A stretch of DNA of 64,000 nt from Clostridia bacterium (lineage in GTDB: Bacteria > Bacillota > Clostridia > Oscillospirales > Acutalibacteraceae), in the NCBI GenBank assembly GCA_017625435.1, contig JAGAKX010000013.1:1-64000 (forward strand), in the 5' to 3' direction. Below are positions 1 to 9,132 of this stretch, in pieces; the first letter of the stretch is position 1, and the number at the start of each line of letters is the position of its first letter. Under the pieces are notes generated by a model. It was not told the origin of the DNA, did not search any database, and was given only the letters and a program-made list of their open reading frames with translations. The position numbers and the translations under genes are program-made.

Positions 1-3000
1 CTATACATGTAGCTGCTGTCTGAACACCATTATCTTTGTAAACGTGTTCTCTCTTTGCGATCGCTTCTGTCTTAAGCTCTGCATCGCAGTATTCGCAAAG
101 GATTGCCTTGTAGCCGTCTGCTTCACAGGTTGCCTTCTGCATTACTGTGTAGTTATCTTCTGCCTTATGAGCATCAGGATCAATCTCGATAACTCTTGTG
201 GATGTGTGTGCACAAGCTGCGTGTGTATCTGTTTCTGTATTTGTACAGATTGTGTTCATAACGCCGGTATCAACGCAAGTTGCTGCTGTCTGAACACCGT
301 TATCAGCATAAACGTGTTCTCTCTTTGCGATTGGCGCTGTGCTGAGTTCAGCATTACAGTATTCGCAAAGGATTGCCTTGTAACCATCTGCTTCACAGGT
401 TGCCTTCTGCATTACTGTGTAATCAGTTTCTGCCTTATGTGCTGTAGCTACAATTGCTACTTCTCTTGTATCAAGAACTGCATCGCAGTATTCGCAGTAG
501 AGCTTTTCTTCACCGACTGCTGAACATGTAGGTGCTACTGTCTGAATGTACTCTGTTTCAGCAGTATGAGCAGCATCTGTGTAGTTGCGGTTTTCTGTTA
601 CATCACAGCGTACGCACTTATAAACGTCGTAACCCTTTGTTGTACATGTGAAGGGAACGGTCTTGACAAATACAGTGTAATCGTGACCGAGTGCACCAAT
701 CTTTTCACCGTATTCAACGATTTCATCACACAGATCACAGTGTAAGTCACCGCTGTAACCGTCTGTTGTACATGTTGCTTCATAATCGCCTCTAAGCTCT
801 CTACCTGTACCGATGTGATCGCAAATACGAATACCGCAGTCTGGTCTGTCACAATAGCCGTTATTGTCTTCATCAATATGACCGCGGGCCACGATGTCTA
901 CAGTATATGTTCCTTCGCAATCAGTACATGTAAACTTCTTTGTACCCTTTTCGGTACATGTGGGCTCAAGTGTAATTTCTTCTGTAAATGTACACTCTGT
1001 TGAAGTGGGATTATATGCATTACAACCGTTTATACACAGCTGAGTATGTGTCTTTGTTGCAAGGTCAAACTTATACTCGCCGGAATAATCGTGATCCTTC
1101 ATAGCGATAGAAAGATCTGTTACAACTGTTGTGCAAGCTTCATCAGAGAAGTTCTTGTCGCAATCGGGACAGGACCAGTACTCAATTGTACCCTTTGCCA
1201 TACAGGTTGAGTCAACCATTTCGTAATGAACCTTGTTTGCGTGATTTGTAGCGGGCTTTTCAACGTAAGTTGTATAGCCGCAGCCTTCGCGCTGACAGGT
1301 TACGTATTCATCCCAACCGATTTCTGTACAAGTGGGAGCCTTTGCAGCTGTTGTCTTAAGGTCGTGAGCATCTGTAGCAATTTCAATTGTAAGGTCTGTT
1401 ACAACTGTCTGACAAGCTTCGTCGGAGAAGTTCTTTCCGCAATCGGGACAGGACCAGTACTCAATTATACCTGTTGCAACGCAGGTTGCATCAACCTGTT
1501 CGTGATGCTCCTTATTCGCATGTGCGATTGCAGGGATTGTTTCGTGACCGCTGATGTAAGTCTTACAATCCTTACAATATACACCTGCTGTGTAACCAAC
1601 TTCGAGACAGGTTTCCTTAACAGCTTCACTGTCTTCTGTATTTACGTGATTTGCAGGGTTAATTTCTGTCTTGAGATTTGTTGCTTCAACTGTGCAAGCT
1701 TCGTCCGAGAAGTTCTTAGAACAATCGGGACATGCCCAATATTCAATTGTGCCTTCCTTTGAACAGGTTGCATCAACTGCTTTGTGATATACCTTATTCT
1801 TGTGAGCAATTGCAGGAATTTCTTCATGACCGGAAATCCAAGTCTTACAATCGGGACACCATACACCTGCTGTATAACCGCCTTCAAGACAGGTTGCATC
1901 CTGCTGTACCTTATCTTCCTTATTTGCGTGGTTTGTTGCATCGATAACAAATGATGTTGTGTCTACAACACCTGCAGTTGAATAAGCATCTGCATCAGCA
2001 GCAAAGTATCTGTCACAGTTGTCGCAGAACTTATAAGCTTCGTTACCTGTTTCAGTACATGTTGCATCGTTTGCAGCTGTTGTTTCGCCAAATACGTGAC
2101 CCTTTGCAGGGATTTCTTCTGTGTCTGTCTTATGGTCGCAGTATATACATTCCTTATGCTGTGAACCGGGTGTTGTACATGTTGCTTCTGTATCAACGAT
2201 GTATTCGCCGAGGGTATGCTCAAGCATATCTGTTGTGCTGTCTTTGTATGTATCACCACAACGTGAGCATGTATGTGTTGTATAACCTGTTGAAGTACAT
2301 GTGGGAGGAGTTACTGTTGCCTCATAATTGTGTCCAAGAACTTCTCCGTATTCGAATGTGTCTTCGCCCTGAGTACCGCAGACTGAGCAGGACTTGTAAT
2401 ATACAGCCTTTTCTGTACATGTTGCTTCTGACTTGCGATTCTTTGTGAGGTCTGTTTCATCAACAATCTCATCAAATGTGTGGCCGTTGGCATCCTGATA
2501 AGTTGTATTCTTCTCACCGCAGAGTGTACATGTTTTAACTGTTTTTCCCTGTTCTGTACATGTGGGAGGAGTAACAACGGGTTCGCCCCATGCGTGGCCG
2601 TTTTTTTCGTCCTTAGCAATTGTGAAGGCAGCTTCAGTTTTTGCATCTGTTGAATCTTCTGCAGCATCGGTTTCAAAGTACATACTGCAGTTCTTACAGG
2701 TCTTGTAAGCATCGTTACCTGTTTCCATACAGGTGGGATCCTTTGCTGCTACAACTTCATTAAAGTCGTGACCTGTTGCGTCAATAGAACCTACAAATTC
2801 ATATCCGCAATCATTACACTTCTGATTACCTGCTTCTGTACAGGTTGCATCCTTTGTAGTTGTGAATGATGTGCACTCACCATTCTCTTTGTGAGTATCG
2901 TTATATTCACATACTCTCTGGTGTGTAGTGCCGTCTAAGTGAGTCCATGCGCCCCACTTGTGAGCATCCGGATTAATTTCAATATCTTCAGTTACTGTAT

Positions 3001-5443
3001 CACCACATACTGAACATACCTTTTTGTGACTACCCTTTGCTATACAGGTAGCCTCACGAATAACTTCCCAATCACCGTAGGAGTGACCGAGTTCACTTAC
3101 GTTAGCATCAGTATATGAATGACCGCACTTTGAACAAGTGTGAGTTGTATAACCGCCTGTTGTACAGGTGGGCTTTGTTACAACTGAATCATAGCTATGT
3201 CCGAGCTTAGCCTGAAGAACTTCCTTACAGACAGTACAAATCTTATCTGTTTCGCAGTCAGCTGCTTCAATATTAGGAGTATGAGGAAGCTTATCTACAG
3301 TATGTGTTACTCTTGAAACTTCATAGTTACAAACAGTACATCTTGTTACCATATCGTAGGAGCCTGCCTTTGAACAGGTTGAGCCTACTTCATTTTCCTT
3401 TACAGGTGTACCGGGTGTATGAGCTTCTAACTCAACATCAAGGTAGTATGTTGCATCACTCTCAACAGTACCGATTGTGCCGTCAACAACAGTCTTGTAA
3501 TGTCCTTCGGCTACGGGTGTCTTTTCAAGTGTGGGGATTTCAATAGAGGAAGCAGGGGTACCGTAAGGATACTGCTTTTCTGAAACAACGGGGCCACCCT
3601 CTGTAGTTGTATCTCTGAAGGTTACGGTGTAATTGTTAACATCCCACTGAGCATAGAGAGTAATCCATTTTCCGTGTTCAGCTACAAGCTTTGAAACAGT
3701 TGCACCGTCAGCAATTGCTGTGCCGCTGCCGTCAGCCGCTGTATTCCAGCCCTTGAAAGTGTGACCGGTTTTTGTAAATGTGTTTCCGGGAAGAGTTACA
3801 TCAGCAGTGTACTTAACAGCATCAACAGAAGACATTGTTCCCGAGCCTTTATTGGAATCAAAGCCGATATAATACTCATTTTCAAGCCACTGTGAAACAA
3901 AAGGTACAACATAGCCGTATGAACCGGAATAATCTGCCAAATTAAAATCTGCAAGTCCTTCAGCAACCCAATTGCCTGCACCGTCATAGCAAAGAAGGTC
4001 ATTAGCAACACCATCAGCATGGGCTACCCAATTATAACCCTGGAAGCGATATCCTGTTCTTGAGGGAACAGAAATGCTGCCGTTATAATCCTTAAATGCC
4101 TTGTCATAAGCTGCAAACATTTCCTGACCTGCGGAATATGTTACATCATTATATTCGGAAATACAGATGTTGCTTACCTTAAGCACGCTTCCGTTGTTAT
4201 TTGCATCAAAACGGATTCTTGCATAACCCATATTTGCAGGAGTGGTAAACACAAAGCATACACTCTTGTCTGCTGCCTGCTTTCCGGTATCGGAAATATA
4301 TGTGCCACCTTCCACATGACAACCTGAAATAATTACAGATGCACTATCAAGAGCAAGATTGTTTTTTTCTATGTCACGCATGTGAATATACACATCATAT
4401 CCGCTTGTTGCACCTTCACCGGGAGTAAATTCAGTATCAGCTGTAAAATAGTATGTGGTATTAGGCTTCAGATAGAAATCATAAGAAAAGTCCGATGTTC
4501 CTTCTTTCCCTGTTTCAGCTGAACTTGTAACTGTAAATCCGTTGTCTGAAATATCAGAAACAGTTGCGTTGCTACCGGAAATACCCTGTCTTCTCCACTC
4601 ACGCATATTGAAGGCATTGTCAAATGTCATTGTACGGGGTGCTCTCAGGTTAATAGTGGCAGAAGGATTAGAGTCATAAGAAGAATTATCTGTATATGTT
4701 GCCTGTACTGTTGATGTGTAATCTGAAAGCTCACTTGCGTATGTAACAGTAGGTGTTTTTGAATTTACAGGAGACACACTCTTACTGCTTGTTGCTGTTA
4801 CATTAGTAGGTGCATTCACCCATTCAACACCATACTGGTCAATACCGGTAAGAGTAAGCTGTGTAGACACCTCACCGTCAGCTCCCATATTTACAGATGT
4901 AGGATTAACTTCAATCGTCTTTACGTAAGGGTAGTAATCATTTGGCATTGTTGCTTCTGTCCAGTCGGAGCTCCAGATTCCGCAGGAAAGCTCACCGGAT
5001 TTTACAGTCCCTAACCAAGAGGACTTCGAAGCATCAGCATAAACATGGATAATTATGTAAGTTTTTTTGATATTACCAGTGGTGGTAGAAACATCAAGTC
5101 TAACTTTGCTTAAAAAATATCCGTCACTTGGAGATTCACAAGATAACATTCTGTTCACATTACCGTCTGAATTATTATCTTGATGACAAAACTTTGTGTT
5201 TGTCGTCAAAGCAGTTCCAGCAACCTCTGCCCCAGTACCGTTGTTTGGTTTAAAATATGGAACCAAGGACAAAGACTTAGCGTTACCAGTATCGCCTACC
5301 GTTACTTCTACCACGTAGTAGTATTTTTTAGAAGCCGCGTTGGCATGTGTATGTTCATGGGGTGCGACCCACACCCAACATGATAAAATCATAAGAACGG
5401 AAAGGAAAACTGAAAAAACTTTTTTGAAATTAGTTTTATTCAT
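1..5443 (-). CDS. Giant secreted Cys-pair repeat protein (C-terminus beyond window)
   Basis: The frame is open from an ATG at 5441-5443 to the window edge (about 1,814 codons), so the C-terminus is missing. The start follows AAAGGAGATGA (complement of 5451-5461). The N-terminus has a signal peptide (basic MNKTNFKK, hydrophobic core, ANA cleavage site near residue 36). Residues 40-550 look like beta-rich adhesin or carbohydrate-binding-type modules. About 557-598 is an InlB/Listeria-Bacteroides (flg_new) repeat with FKGWNT and TLYAQW. From about residue 686 onward there are about 24 copies plus one partial of a 40-50 residue module: TC-x-x-x-G-x5-C-x-x-C, then an acidic stretch and a GH or AH turn. 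This pattern suggests metal-binding or disulphide-stabilised rods on the cell surface. Function is not known. The same module occurs twice at the C-terminus of the protein at 60903-62582. Confidence 0.88.
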   Translation of the reverse strand, partial: MNKTNFKKVFSVFLSVLMILSCWVWVAPHEHTHANAASKKYYYVVEVTVGDTGNAKSLSLVPYFKPNNGTGAEVAGTALTTNTKFCHQDNNSDGNVNRMLSCESPSDGYFLSKVRLDVSTTTGNIKKTYIIIHVYADASKSSWLGTVKSGELSCGIWSSDWTEATMPNDYYPYVKTIEVNPTSVNMGADGEVSTQLTLTGIDQYGVEWVNAPTNVTATSSKSVSPVNSKTPTVTYASELSDYTSTVQATYTDNSSYDSNPSATINLRAPRTMTFDNAFNMREWRRQGISGSNATVSDISDNGFTVTSSAETGKEGTSDFSYDFYLKPNTTYYFTADTEFTPGEGATSGYDVYIHMRDIEKNNLALDSASVIISGCHVEGGTYISDTGKQAADKSVCFVFTTPANMGYARIRFDANNNGSVLKVSNICISEYNDVTYSAGQEMFAAYDKAFKDYNGSISVPSRTGYRFQGYNWVAHADGVANDLLCYDGAGNWVAEGLADFNLADYSGSYGYVVPFVSQWLENEYYIGFDSNKGSGTMSSVDAVKYTADVTLPGNTFTKTGHTFKGWNTAADGSGTAIADGATVSKLVAEHGKWITLYAQWDVNNYTVTFRDTTTEGGPVVSEKQYPYGTPASSIEIPTLEKTPVAEGHYKTVVDGTIGTVESDATYYLDVELEAHTPGTPVKENEVGSTCSKAGSYDMVTRCTVCNYEVSRVTHTVDKLPHTPNIEAADCETDKICTVCKEVLQAKLGHSYDSVVTKPTCTTGGYTTHTCSKCGHSYTDANVSELGHSYGDWEVIREATCIAKGSHKKVCSVCGDTVTEDIEINPDAHKWGAWTHLDGTTHQRVCEYNDTHKENGECTSFTTTKDATCTEAGNQKCNDCGYEFVGSIDATGHDFNEVVAAKDPTCMETGNDAYKTCKNCSMYFETDAAEDSTDAKTEAAFTIAKDEKNGHAWGEPVVTPPTCTEQGKTVKTCTLCGEKNTTYQDANGHTFDEIVDETDLTKNRKSEATCTEKAVYYKSCSVCGTQGEDTFEYGEVLGHNYEATVTPPTCTSTGYTTHTCSRCGDTYKDSTTDMLEHTLGEYIVDTEATCTTPGSQHKECIYCDHKTDTEEIPAKGHVFGETTAANDATCTETGNEAYKFCDNCDRYFAADADAYSTAGVVDTTSFVIDATNHANKEDKVQQDATCLEGGYTAGVWCPDCKTWISGHEEIPAIAHKNKVYHKAVDATCSKEGTIEYWACPDCSKNFSDEACTVEATNLKTEINPANHVNTEDSEAVKETCLEVGYTAGVYCKDCKTYISGHETIPAIAHANKEHHEQVDATCVATGIIEYWSCPDCGKNFSDEACQTVVTDLTIEIATDAHDLKTTAAKAPTCTEIGWDEYVTCQREGCGYTTYVEKPATNHANKVHYEMVDSTCMAKGTIEYWSCPDCDKNFSDEACTTVVTDLSIAMKDHDYSGEYKFDLATKTHTQLCINGCNAYNPTSTECTFTEEITLEPTCTEKGTKKFTCTDCEGTYTVDIVARGHIDEDNNGYCDRPDCGIRICDHIGTGRELRGDYEATCTTDGYSGDLHCDLCDEIVEYGEKIGALGHDYTVFVKTVPFTCTTKGYDVYKCVRCDVTENRNYTDAAHTAETEYIQTVAPTCSAVGEEKLYCEYCDAVLDTREVAIVATAHKAETDYTVMQKATCEADGYKAILCEYCNAELSTAPIAKREHVYADNGVQTAATCVDTGVMNTICTNTETDTHAACAHTSTRVIEIDPDAHKAEDNYTVMQKATCEADGYKAILCEYCDAELKTEAIAKREHVYKDNGVQTAATCI
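12..440 (-). repeat. Recent internal duplication in the giant gene (270-bp period)
   Basis: Positions 12-170 and 282-440 are nearly the same sequence, offset by exactly 270 bp (90 codons). Both encode a module beginning TCEADGYKAILCEYC. The DNA similarity is far higher than between other modules in the gene, which points to a recent in-frame duplication. It may continue past the left window edge. Confidence 0.85.
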
Positions 5444-5470
5444 TAAAAAATCATCTCCTTTAAGATTTTA

Positions 5471-5528
5471 TGCGAGGGTTTGCCCTCACATTTTCGGGGC
5501 ATTTGCCCCTGTCCCGAGAACACGGGAC
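5471..5528 (-). promoter_or_regulatory. Three consecutive hairpins in the 5' leader of the giant gene
   Basis: Between the likely promoter and the ribosome site are three perfect short stems: GAGGG/CCCTC (5474-5478 with 5483-5487), GGGGC/GCCCC (5496-5500 with 5505-5509) and GTCCCG/CGGGAC (5511-5516 with 5523-5528). Stems are 5-6 bp with 4-6 nt loops. The last stem sits about 10 nt before the ribosome site in mRNA sense. They could stabilise mRNA or tune translation; no known riboswitch class is recognised. Confidence 0.6.
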
Positions 5529-5620
5529 ATTTTTATTTTTCCGTTTGGATATGTCAGTTTATACATAATATCGGACTGACCTCCCCCGATTTTTATATAT
5601 ATAAACACATATACATATTA

Positions 5621-5649
5621 AATATAGCACCCGTTTTCATAATTTGCAA
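5621..5649 (-). promoter_or_regulatory. Sigma-A-like promoter of the giant gene
   Basis: On the minus strand TTGCAA (5644-5649), a 17-nt spacer and TATATT (5621-5626) give a good housekeeping promoter about 180 nt upstream of the start codon. The resulting leader contains the three-hairpin segment. Confidence 0.55.
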
Positions 5650-5808
5650 CACAAAAGACAGAAATGCGCAAATATGTTCAATAGAAATTTTCGATAACAA
5701 GTATAAAATTTTTTAATGATACATTTCCACAACAAAAATAACACAAAAATAACAAATTTCCTTTAACGGGAGGGACCCCTGATGACCCGTTTCCGAAGGT
5801 TATTCCAA

Positions 5809-5959
5809 TGTAGGGGACGGCGTCCCCGACGTCCCGCATTGATGCAAATGACAATATCTGTATTAATTTCCGTAACAGATAAAAATGTGTCTCTTAGGGT
5901 CATAACTTTTGTATTTGTATTTTCTACCTGCGGGTCGTCGAGGACGCCGACCCCTACAA
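5809..5959. repeat. REPIN-like element 1 (inverted pair of REP palindromes)
   Basis: A REP-type unit at 5809-5841 (TGTAGGGG, palindromic core GGGGACGGCGTCCCC, then GACGTCCCGC) is mirrored by an inverted copy at 5930-5959 ending CCCCTACAA. The 90-bp interior is clearly related to the interior of the element at 6797-6955. Size, symmetry and proximity to a RAYT transposase fit a non-autonomous REPIN/MITE-like element. Confidence 0.8.
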
Positions 5960-6018
5960 GGGTGACTATATTTTTTGTGTCCATCGGGGAACTTTGTGCT
6001 GATTTGCGGTTACCTCAA

Positions 6019-6047
6019 CGGGTCGTCGGGGACGCCATCCCCTACAA
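6019..6047 (-). repeat. Single REP palindrome copy
   Basis: This is a lone copy of the REP unit, in the orientation reading CGGGTCGTCGGGGACGCC then ATCCCCTACAA on the plus strand. Its core GGGGA/TCCCC is palindromic. It lacks an inverted partner of its own. Confidence 0.75.
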
Positions 6048-6102
6048 GGATTTTTTCACAAAACATCCTCACAGAACATTTCTTCTTACCCGAAATTCTC
6101 AG

Positions 6103-6132
6103 GCGGGATGTCGAGGACGCCATCCCCTACAA
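6103..6132 (-). repeat. Single REP palindrome copy next to the RAYT gene
   Basis: A further copy with the same orientation as 6019-6047, beginning GCGGGATGTCGAGGACG and ending CCCCTACAA. It lies about 75 bp upstream of the transposase start, the usual position of REP copies near RAYT genes. Confidence 0.75.
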
Positions 6133-6207
6133 ATGAACATTACACAAAAAAGAAATGATGTTGTAATTTTTCACTTTGTAATGTAAAATATTTCTGAGGT
6201 GAACATA

Positions 6208-6753
6208 ATGGAGAATACAGAAAAGCCAACAAGAAAACGCAATCGTCTTAAAAATTACAATTACAACTGGACAAGCTCATATTTTCTTACGTTATGTACC
6301 CTTGAGCGAAAGTGTATACTGAGCAATGTAATAAAAAAAGTGATTGAAAACAACACCGATTCAACCGAAAAGCTCGTCCCCGTAAACGCTTTCATTGAAC
6401 TAACAAATATCGGCAAGACCGTTGAAAAATATATACTTGCAACAAACGAATATTATGAAAACATTGATATTGAGAACTATGTGATTATGCCGAACCATAT
6501 ACATTTGCTCATTTATATAAAAGACGATAATTCACAAACTAAAGGAGCAAATGCTCTTGTTCCCAAATATGTATCTGCGCTGAAACGATTTATAAACAAA
6601 GAAATCGGACAGAAAATATTTCAACGTTCCTATTACGACCATATAATACGCAACGAAAAAGACTTTAATGAAACATGGGATTATATTGACGCGAATCCTA
6701 TTGTATGGAACAAGGATTTTTTGTACACGGAGGTCGAAAACGGAAAATTCTGA
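6208..6753 (+). CDS. REP-associated tyrosine transposase (RAYT, IS200-like HUH family)
   Basis: The 181-residue protein has the hallmark MPNHIHLLIY motif with the HUH pair H97 and H99, and later the RSYYDHIIRNEKDF block, WDYI and NP-x-x-W typical of RAYTs (COG1943 / Y1_Tnp). Y142 or Y143 is my candidate for the catalytic tyrosine; this is inferred. RAYTs nick single-stranded REP hairpins and are usually domesticated single-copy genes. I chose the ATG at 6208 because TGAGGTG (6195-6201) is a ribosome site; an in-frame GTG at 6199 overlaps that site. Copies of the cognate palindrome flank the gene on both sides (5809-6132 and 6797-6955). The gene looks intact. It is more A+T-rich than the repeats around it. 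Confidence 0.9.
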   Translation: MENTEKPTRKRNRLKNYNYNWTSSYFLTLCTLERKCILSNVIKKVIENNTDSTEKLVPVNAFIELTNIGKTVEKYILATNEYYENIDIENYVIMPNHIHLLIYIKDDNSQTKGANALVPKYVSALKRFINKEIGQKIFQRSYYDHIIRNEKDFNETWDYIDANPIVWNKDFLYTEVENGKF

Positions 6754-6796
6754 TTCAGAACAAATCTCGTGTCGGAGCTGTAATATGAATCTCACC

Positions 6797-6955
6797 TTGT
6801 AGGGGTCGGCGTCCCCGACGACCCGCATTGCAATAAAATAAATTGTCTGTATAAAAAATCCCGTGGACTATGCAAATGTGCCTCCACGGGACATAATTTT
6901 TGTATCTTTATTATCTGCCTCCATTTCGGGTCGTCGAGGACGCCATCCCCTACAA
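6797..6955. repeat. REPIN-like element 2 (inverted pair of REP palindromes)
   Basis: The unit at 6797-6826 (TTGTAGGGGTCGGCGTCCCC then GACGACCCGC) is mirrored at 6927-6955 (CGGGTCGTCGAGGACGCC then ATCCCCTACAA). Internal similarity to 5809-5959 includes a shared track around TCTGTAT, AAATGTG and TTTTTGTAT. The two full elements flank the RAYT gene. The interval 6754-7134 has no other gene. Confidence 0.8.
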
Positions 6956-7073
6956 GGAGTATTTTACAGTAGTGCATCTCGGAGAATATTTATCAAAAAA
7001 AAGCCGCAAGGCAATGCACGTTAAATTTTTGCGTATATACGCATTTTTTAACATGTTCAATAAACTAAAAAAA

Positions 7074-7095
7074 CGGTGCAGGAGAGCCTGCACCG
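7074..7095 (-). terminator. Rho-independent terminator after the lipoprotein gene
   Basis: CGGTGCAGG (7074-7082), loop AGAG and CCTGCACCG (7087-7095) form a 9-bp stem, followed on the minus strand by seven T. It terminates the gene ending at 7135. Confidence 0.9.
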
Positions 7096-7134
7096 AAATT
7101 TTTTCGTTCTGTTTATGCTTTGTAAGCTTTCAGC

Positions 7135-8097
7135 TTAGTACTTGAAGCTGTAGAACTTACAGTAGTTCCACATGTGACCGGACTTATCCGTAAGAGGAAT
7201 ACCGAGAATCTTTGCTTCACCGATGATGATATCAACGTCAGCTGTGTGGTCGATGGAGATGAACTTACCGTCGGGAGTCATTGTAGCTTCAATCTTGTAG
7301 CCCTTGTAGATTACGTGGATACCGGAGAAGCCTGTAAGAATCTTTGTAACGGTGGGATCCTCTGTAAGGGTCTTTTCAATGTCTTCCCAGTAAAGGAGAG
7401 CGCCTGTTACCTGGCCGAGAACTGAGCCCTGCTTCTTGGGTGTATCTTCATCGTGCATAATGATTGTGATTTTGTAGTTTGAGCCGTCAGCTACACATGT
7501 TGCGGACTTAACCTTGGAAAGGTCTGTAAGAGTCCAAGCTGCGATTCTGTTCTTAGCTTCGTCTGAGCCCTTAGGACAATCCTGCTCTTCAGCGTCAGCC
7601 TCAACTGTCATGAATGAGCCGAGAACCTTTGTAACAGCATCGTTAATGAAAGCTGCACCGATGTTAACTGCGTCAACATTCTGCCATTCCTTCTTTATGT
7701 AACCTGCCTTACCTGCCTTGATATCGTCAACACCCTTCTTGTAGAAAGCTGTGATTTCAGCTGTTGTAGCGGGCATCTTGTTACCCTGCTGCTGAGCTGC
7801 AGTTGTGGTTTCCGAGCCGCCCTGAGGAGCTGCAGTTGTTGTTTCTGAACCGCCCTGAGGAGCTGCAGTTGTTGTTTCTGAACCGCCCTGAGGAGCTGCA
7901 GTTGTCTGCTCTGCAGAAGGAGTCTGAGTCTGTGTCTGTTCGCCGCCTACGGGAGCGCCTACAAGACCGCTGATGTCGATATCATTGCCGTCTTTGTCAA
8001 CAAAACGAACATGAATTTCCTGAGTACAGGAAGCGAAAGCAAAAAGCATACCTGCAACAAGAACAAGAGCAATTACTCTTAAAGCATTTTTCTTCAT
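7135..8097 (-). CDS. Lipoprotein with Thr/Ala/Pro repeat linker (paralogue 1)
   Basis: This 320-residue protein starts MKKNALRV at an ATG (8095-8097) preceded by AAAGGGG; an in-frame start further upstream has no ribosome site. The signal sequence ends in a lipobox-like FASC, so it is probably lipid-anchored outside the membrane. Then comes a flexible linker with three perfect 11-residue repeats (SETTTAAPQGG), followed by a conserved domain of about 210 residues. It shares architecture and short motifs (TPDGK.., SK-x-DI..) with the next gene upstream, so the two are paralogues. No enzyme motif is visible; the domain probably binds a ligand or partner. Confidence 0.85.
   Translation of the reverse strand: MKKNALRVIALVLVAGMLFAFASCTQEIHVRFVDKDGNDIDISGLVGAPVGGEQTQTQTPSAEQTTAAPQGGSETTTAAPQGGSETTTAAPQGGSETTTAAQQQGNKMPATTAEITAFYKKGVDDIKAGKAGYIKKEWQNVDAVNIGAAFINDAVTKVLGSFMTVEADAEEQDCPKGSDEAKNRIAAWTLTDLSKVKSATCVADGSNYKITIIMHDEDTPKKQGSVLGQVTGALLYWEDIEKTLTEDPTVTKILTGFSGIHVIYKGYKIEATMTPDGKFISIDHTADVDIIIGEAKILGIPLTDKSGHMWNYCKFYSFKY
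7795..7905 (-). repeat. 33-bp tandem repeats encoding TTTAAP linker
   Basis: A 33-bp unit starting CCGCCCTGAGGAGCTGCAG repeats at 7817, 7850 and 7883, with a partial copy before it. Nearly identical DNA indicates slippage-type expansion, and the linker length is likely to vary between strains. Confidence 0.9.
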
Positions 8098-8253
8098 TAG
8101 GTGTATACCCCTTTCAATAAATACGGCATCAGCCGCTGTAATGTTCTGCACACAGTAAATCAGTATGCAATACATACATAATTTACAACATCGGGAATCA
8201 ATTGTCAAGTGACTTTAACAAAATTACTCAGGAGAAAAAATACAATTTTGTAA

Positions 8254-9132
8254 TTAATAGGCGAAATTTGTATAGTCTGTGGTGGAAACAAGGGTAAAAT
8301 CAACGTCGGTATTTATTGTCACGCCTTTTTTTACCGTAGCATCCTTAAGAGATACCACGCAGGTAACATAAGTGTTATAGGATTCAATTTTACCGTCGGG
8401 AGAAATCACAGCCTTTGCGGTACAGCCGGAATATGTGACCTTTACATTGTTACGTGCTACCGTTGCGCCTACCTTGGGGGCATAGGTGTTCATAACATCG
8501 TCAACGGTAATGAAGTTAAAAATCTTTGCGTAAGCGCCCTCGTCCTTTGTGGGATTCTCCGCATCGGGAAGCGTAACGGTCACGGCATAGCCCGTGCCCT
8601 GAGCCATAACGGAAATATCCTTGACATCTGCCATTGAAAGCTGAGAGACATATCTTTCACCGTCGGGAGACATAATTTCAACGCAGGACTGACCCTTTGT
8701 TGCTGTCTTTTCCTCAACCTCTTCAGAAAGAAGCATACCCTTTACAAAGCTTACAAGGGTATTGGCAAGCTGATTTGAAAGAGAAATATCCGCAACGGTG
8801 GTCTGCTTTGCACGCTTGAAGCCGGGCATTCCTTCCTTTACATTGTTAAGGCTTAAATTGAACCACTCCAAAAGCTCTGCCTTTGACATCGTAAGGGGAG
8901 TTTTCTGCACGGGGGCTGCGGTTGTGTTTTCGGGAGCAGCGGTTGTATTTTCAGCAGGAGAGGTGGTGATTTCCGGGAGTGTAACTGTCTCCTGAGGCTT
9001 CGCCGTTGTATTTTCGGATGCGCCCGAGTCTACACCCAGCTCCTTTTCGGGCAGGGTAATATTTACCTTCATACAGGAAGAGAGGGAAAGCACAATAACA
9101 AGGCTCAGCACAAGAGAAATAAGCTTTTTCAT
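8254..9132 (-). CDS. Lipoprotein with Thr/Ala/Pro linker (paralogue 2)
   Basis: This 292-residue protein has a signal peptide with lipobox LSSC, a linker rich in ENTTAAP repeats (residues about 40-75), and a C-terminal domain matching the layout of the protein at 7135-8097: an early helix segment, a Cys-containing middle, ISPDGKIE near the end. The ATG follows AAAGGAAATCC. The 156 bp between this gene and the one downstream contain no terminator that I can see, so the two may be co-transcribed. Function unknown; probable cell-envelope lipoprotein. Confidence 0.85.
   Translation of the reverse strand: MKKLISLVLSLVIVLSLSSCMKVNITLPEKELGVDSGASENTTAKPQETVTLPEITTSPAENTTAAPENTTAAPVQKTPLTMSKAELLEWFNLSLNNVKEGMPGFKRAKQTTVADISLSNQLANTLVSFVKGMLLSEEVEEKTATKGQSCVEIMSPDGERYVSQLSMADVKDISVMAQGTGYAVTVTLPDAENPTKDEGAYAKIFNFITVDDVMNTYAPKVGATVARNNVKVTYSGCTAKAVISPDGKIESYNTYVTCVVSLKDATVKKGVTINTDVDFTLVSTTDYTNFAY

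Noticed and set aside
44-5000. Many open frames on the plus strand and other minus frames across 44-5000
   Set aside because: They are shadows of the giant repeat gene: Cys-rich translations repeat in phase with its modules, and none has a ribosome site.
5763-6186. Open frames through the REP region (both strands)
   Set aside because: They read through palindromic REP copies, have no ribosome site and give low-complexity Arg/Pro/Thr peptides.
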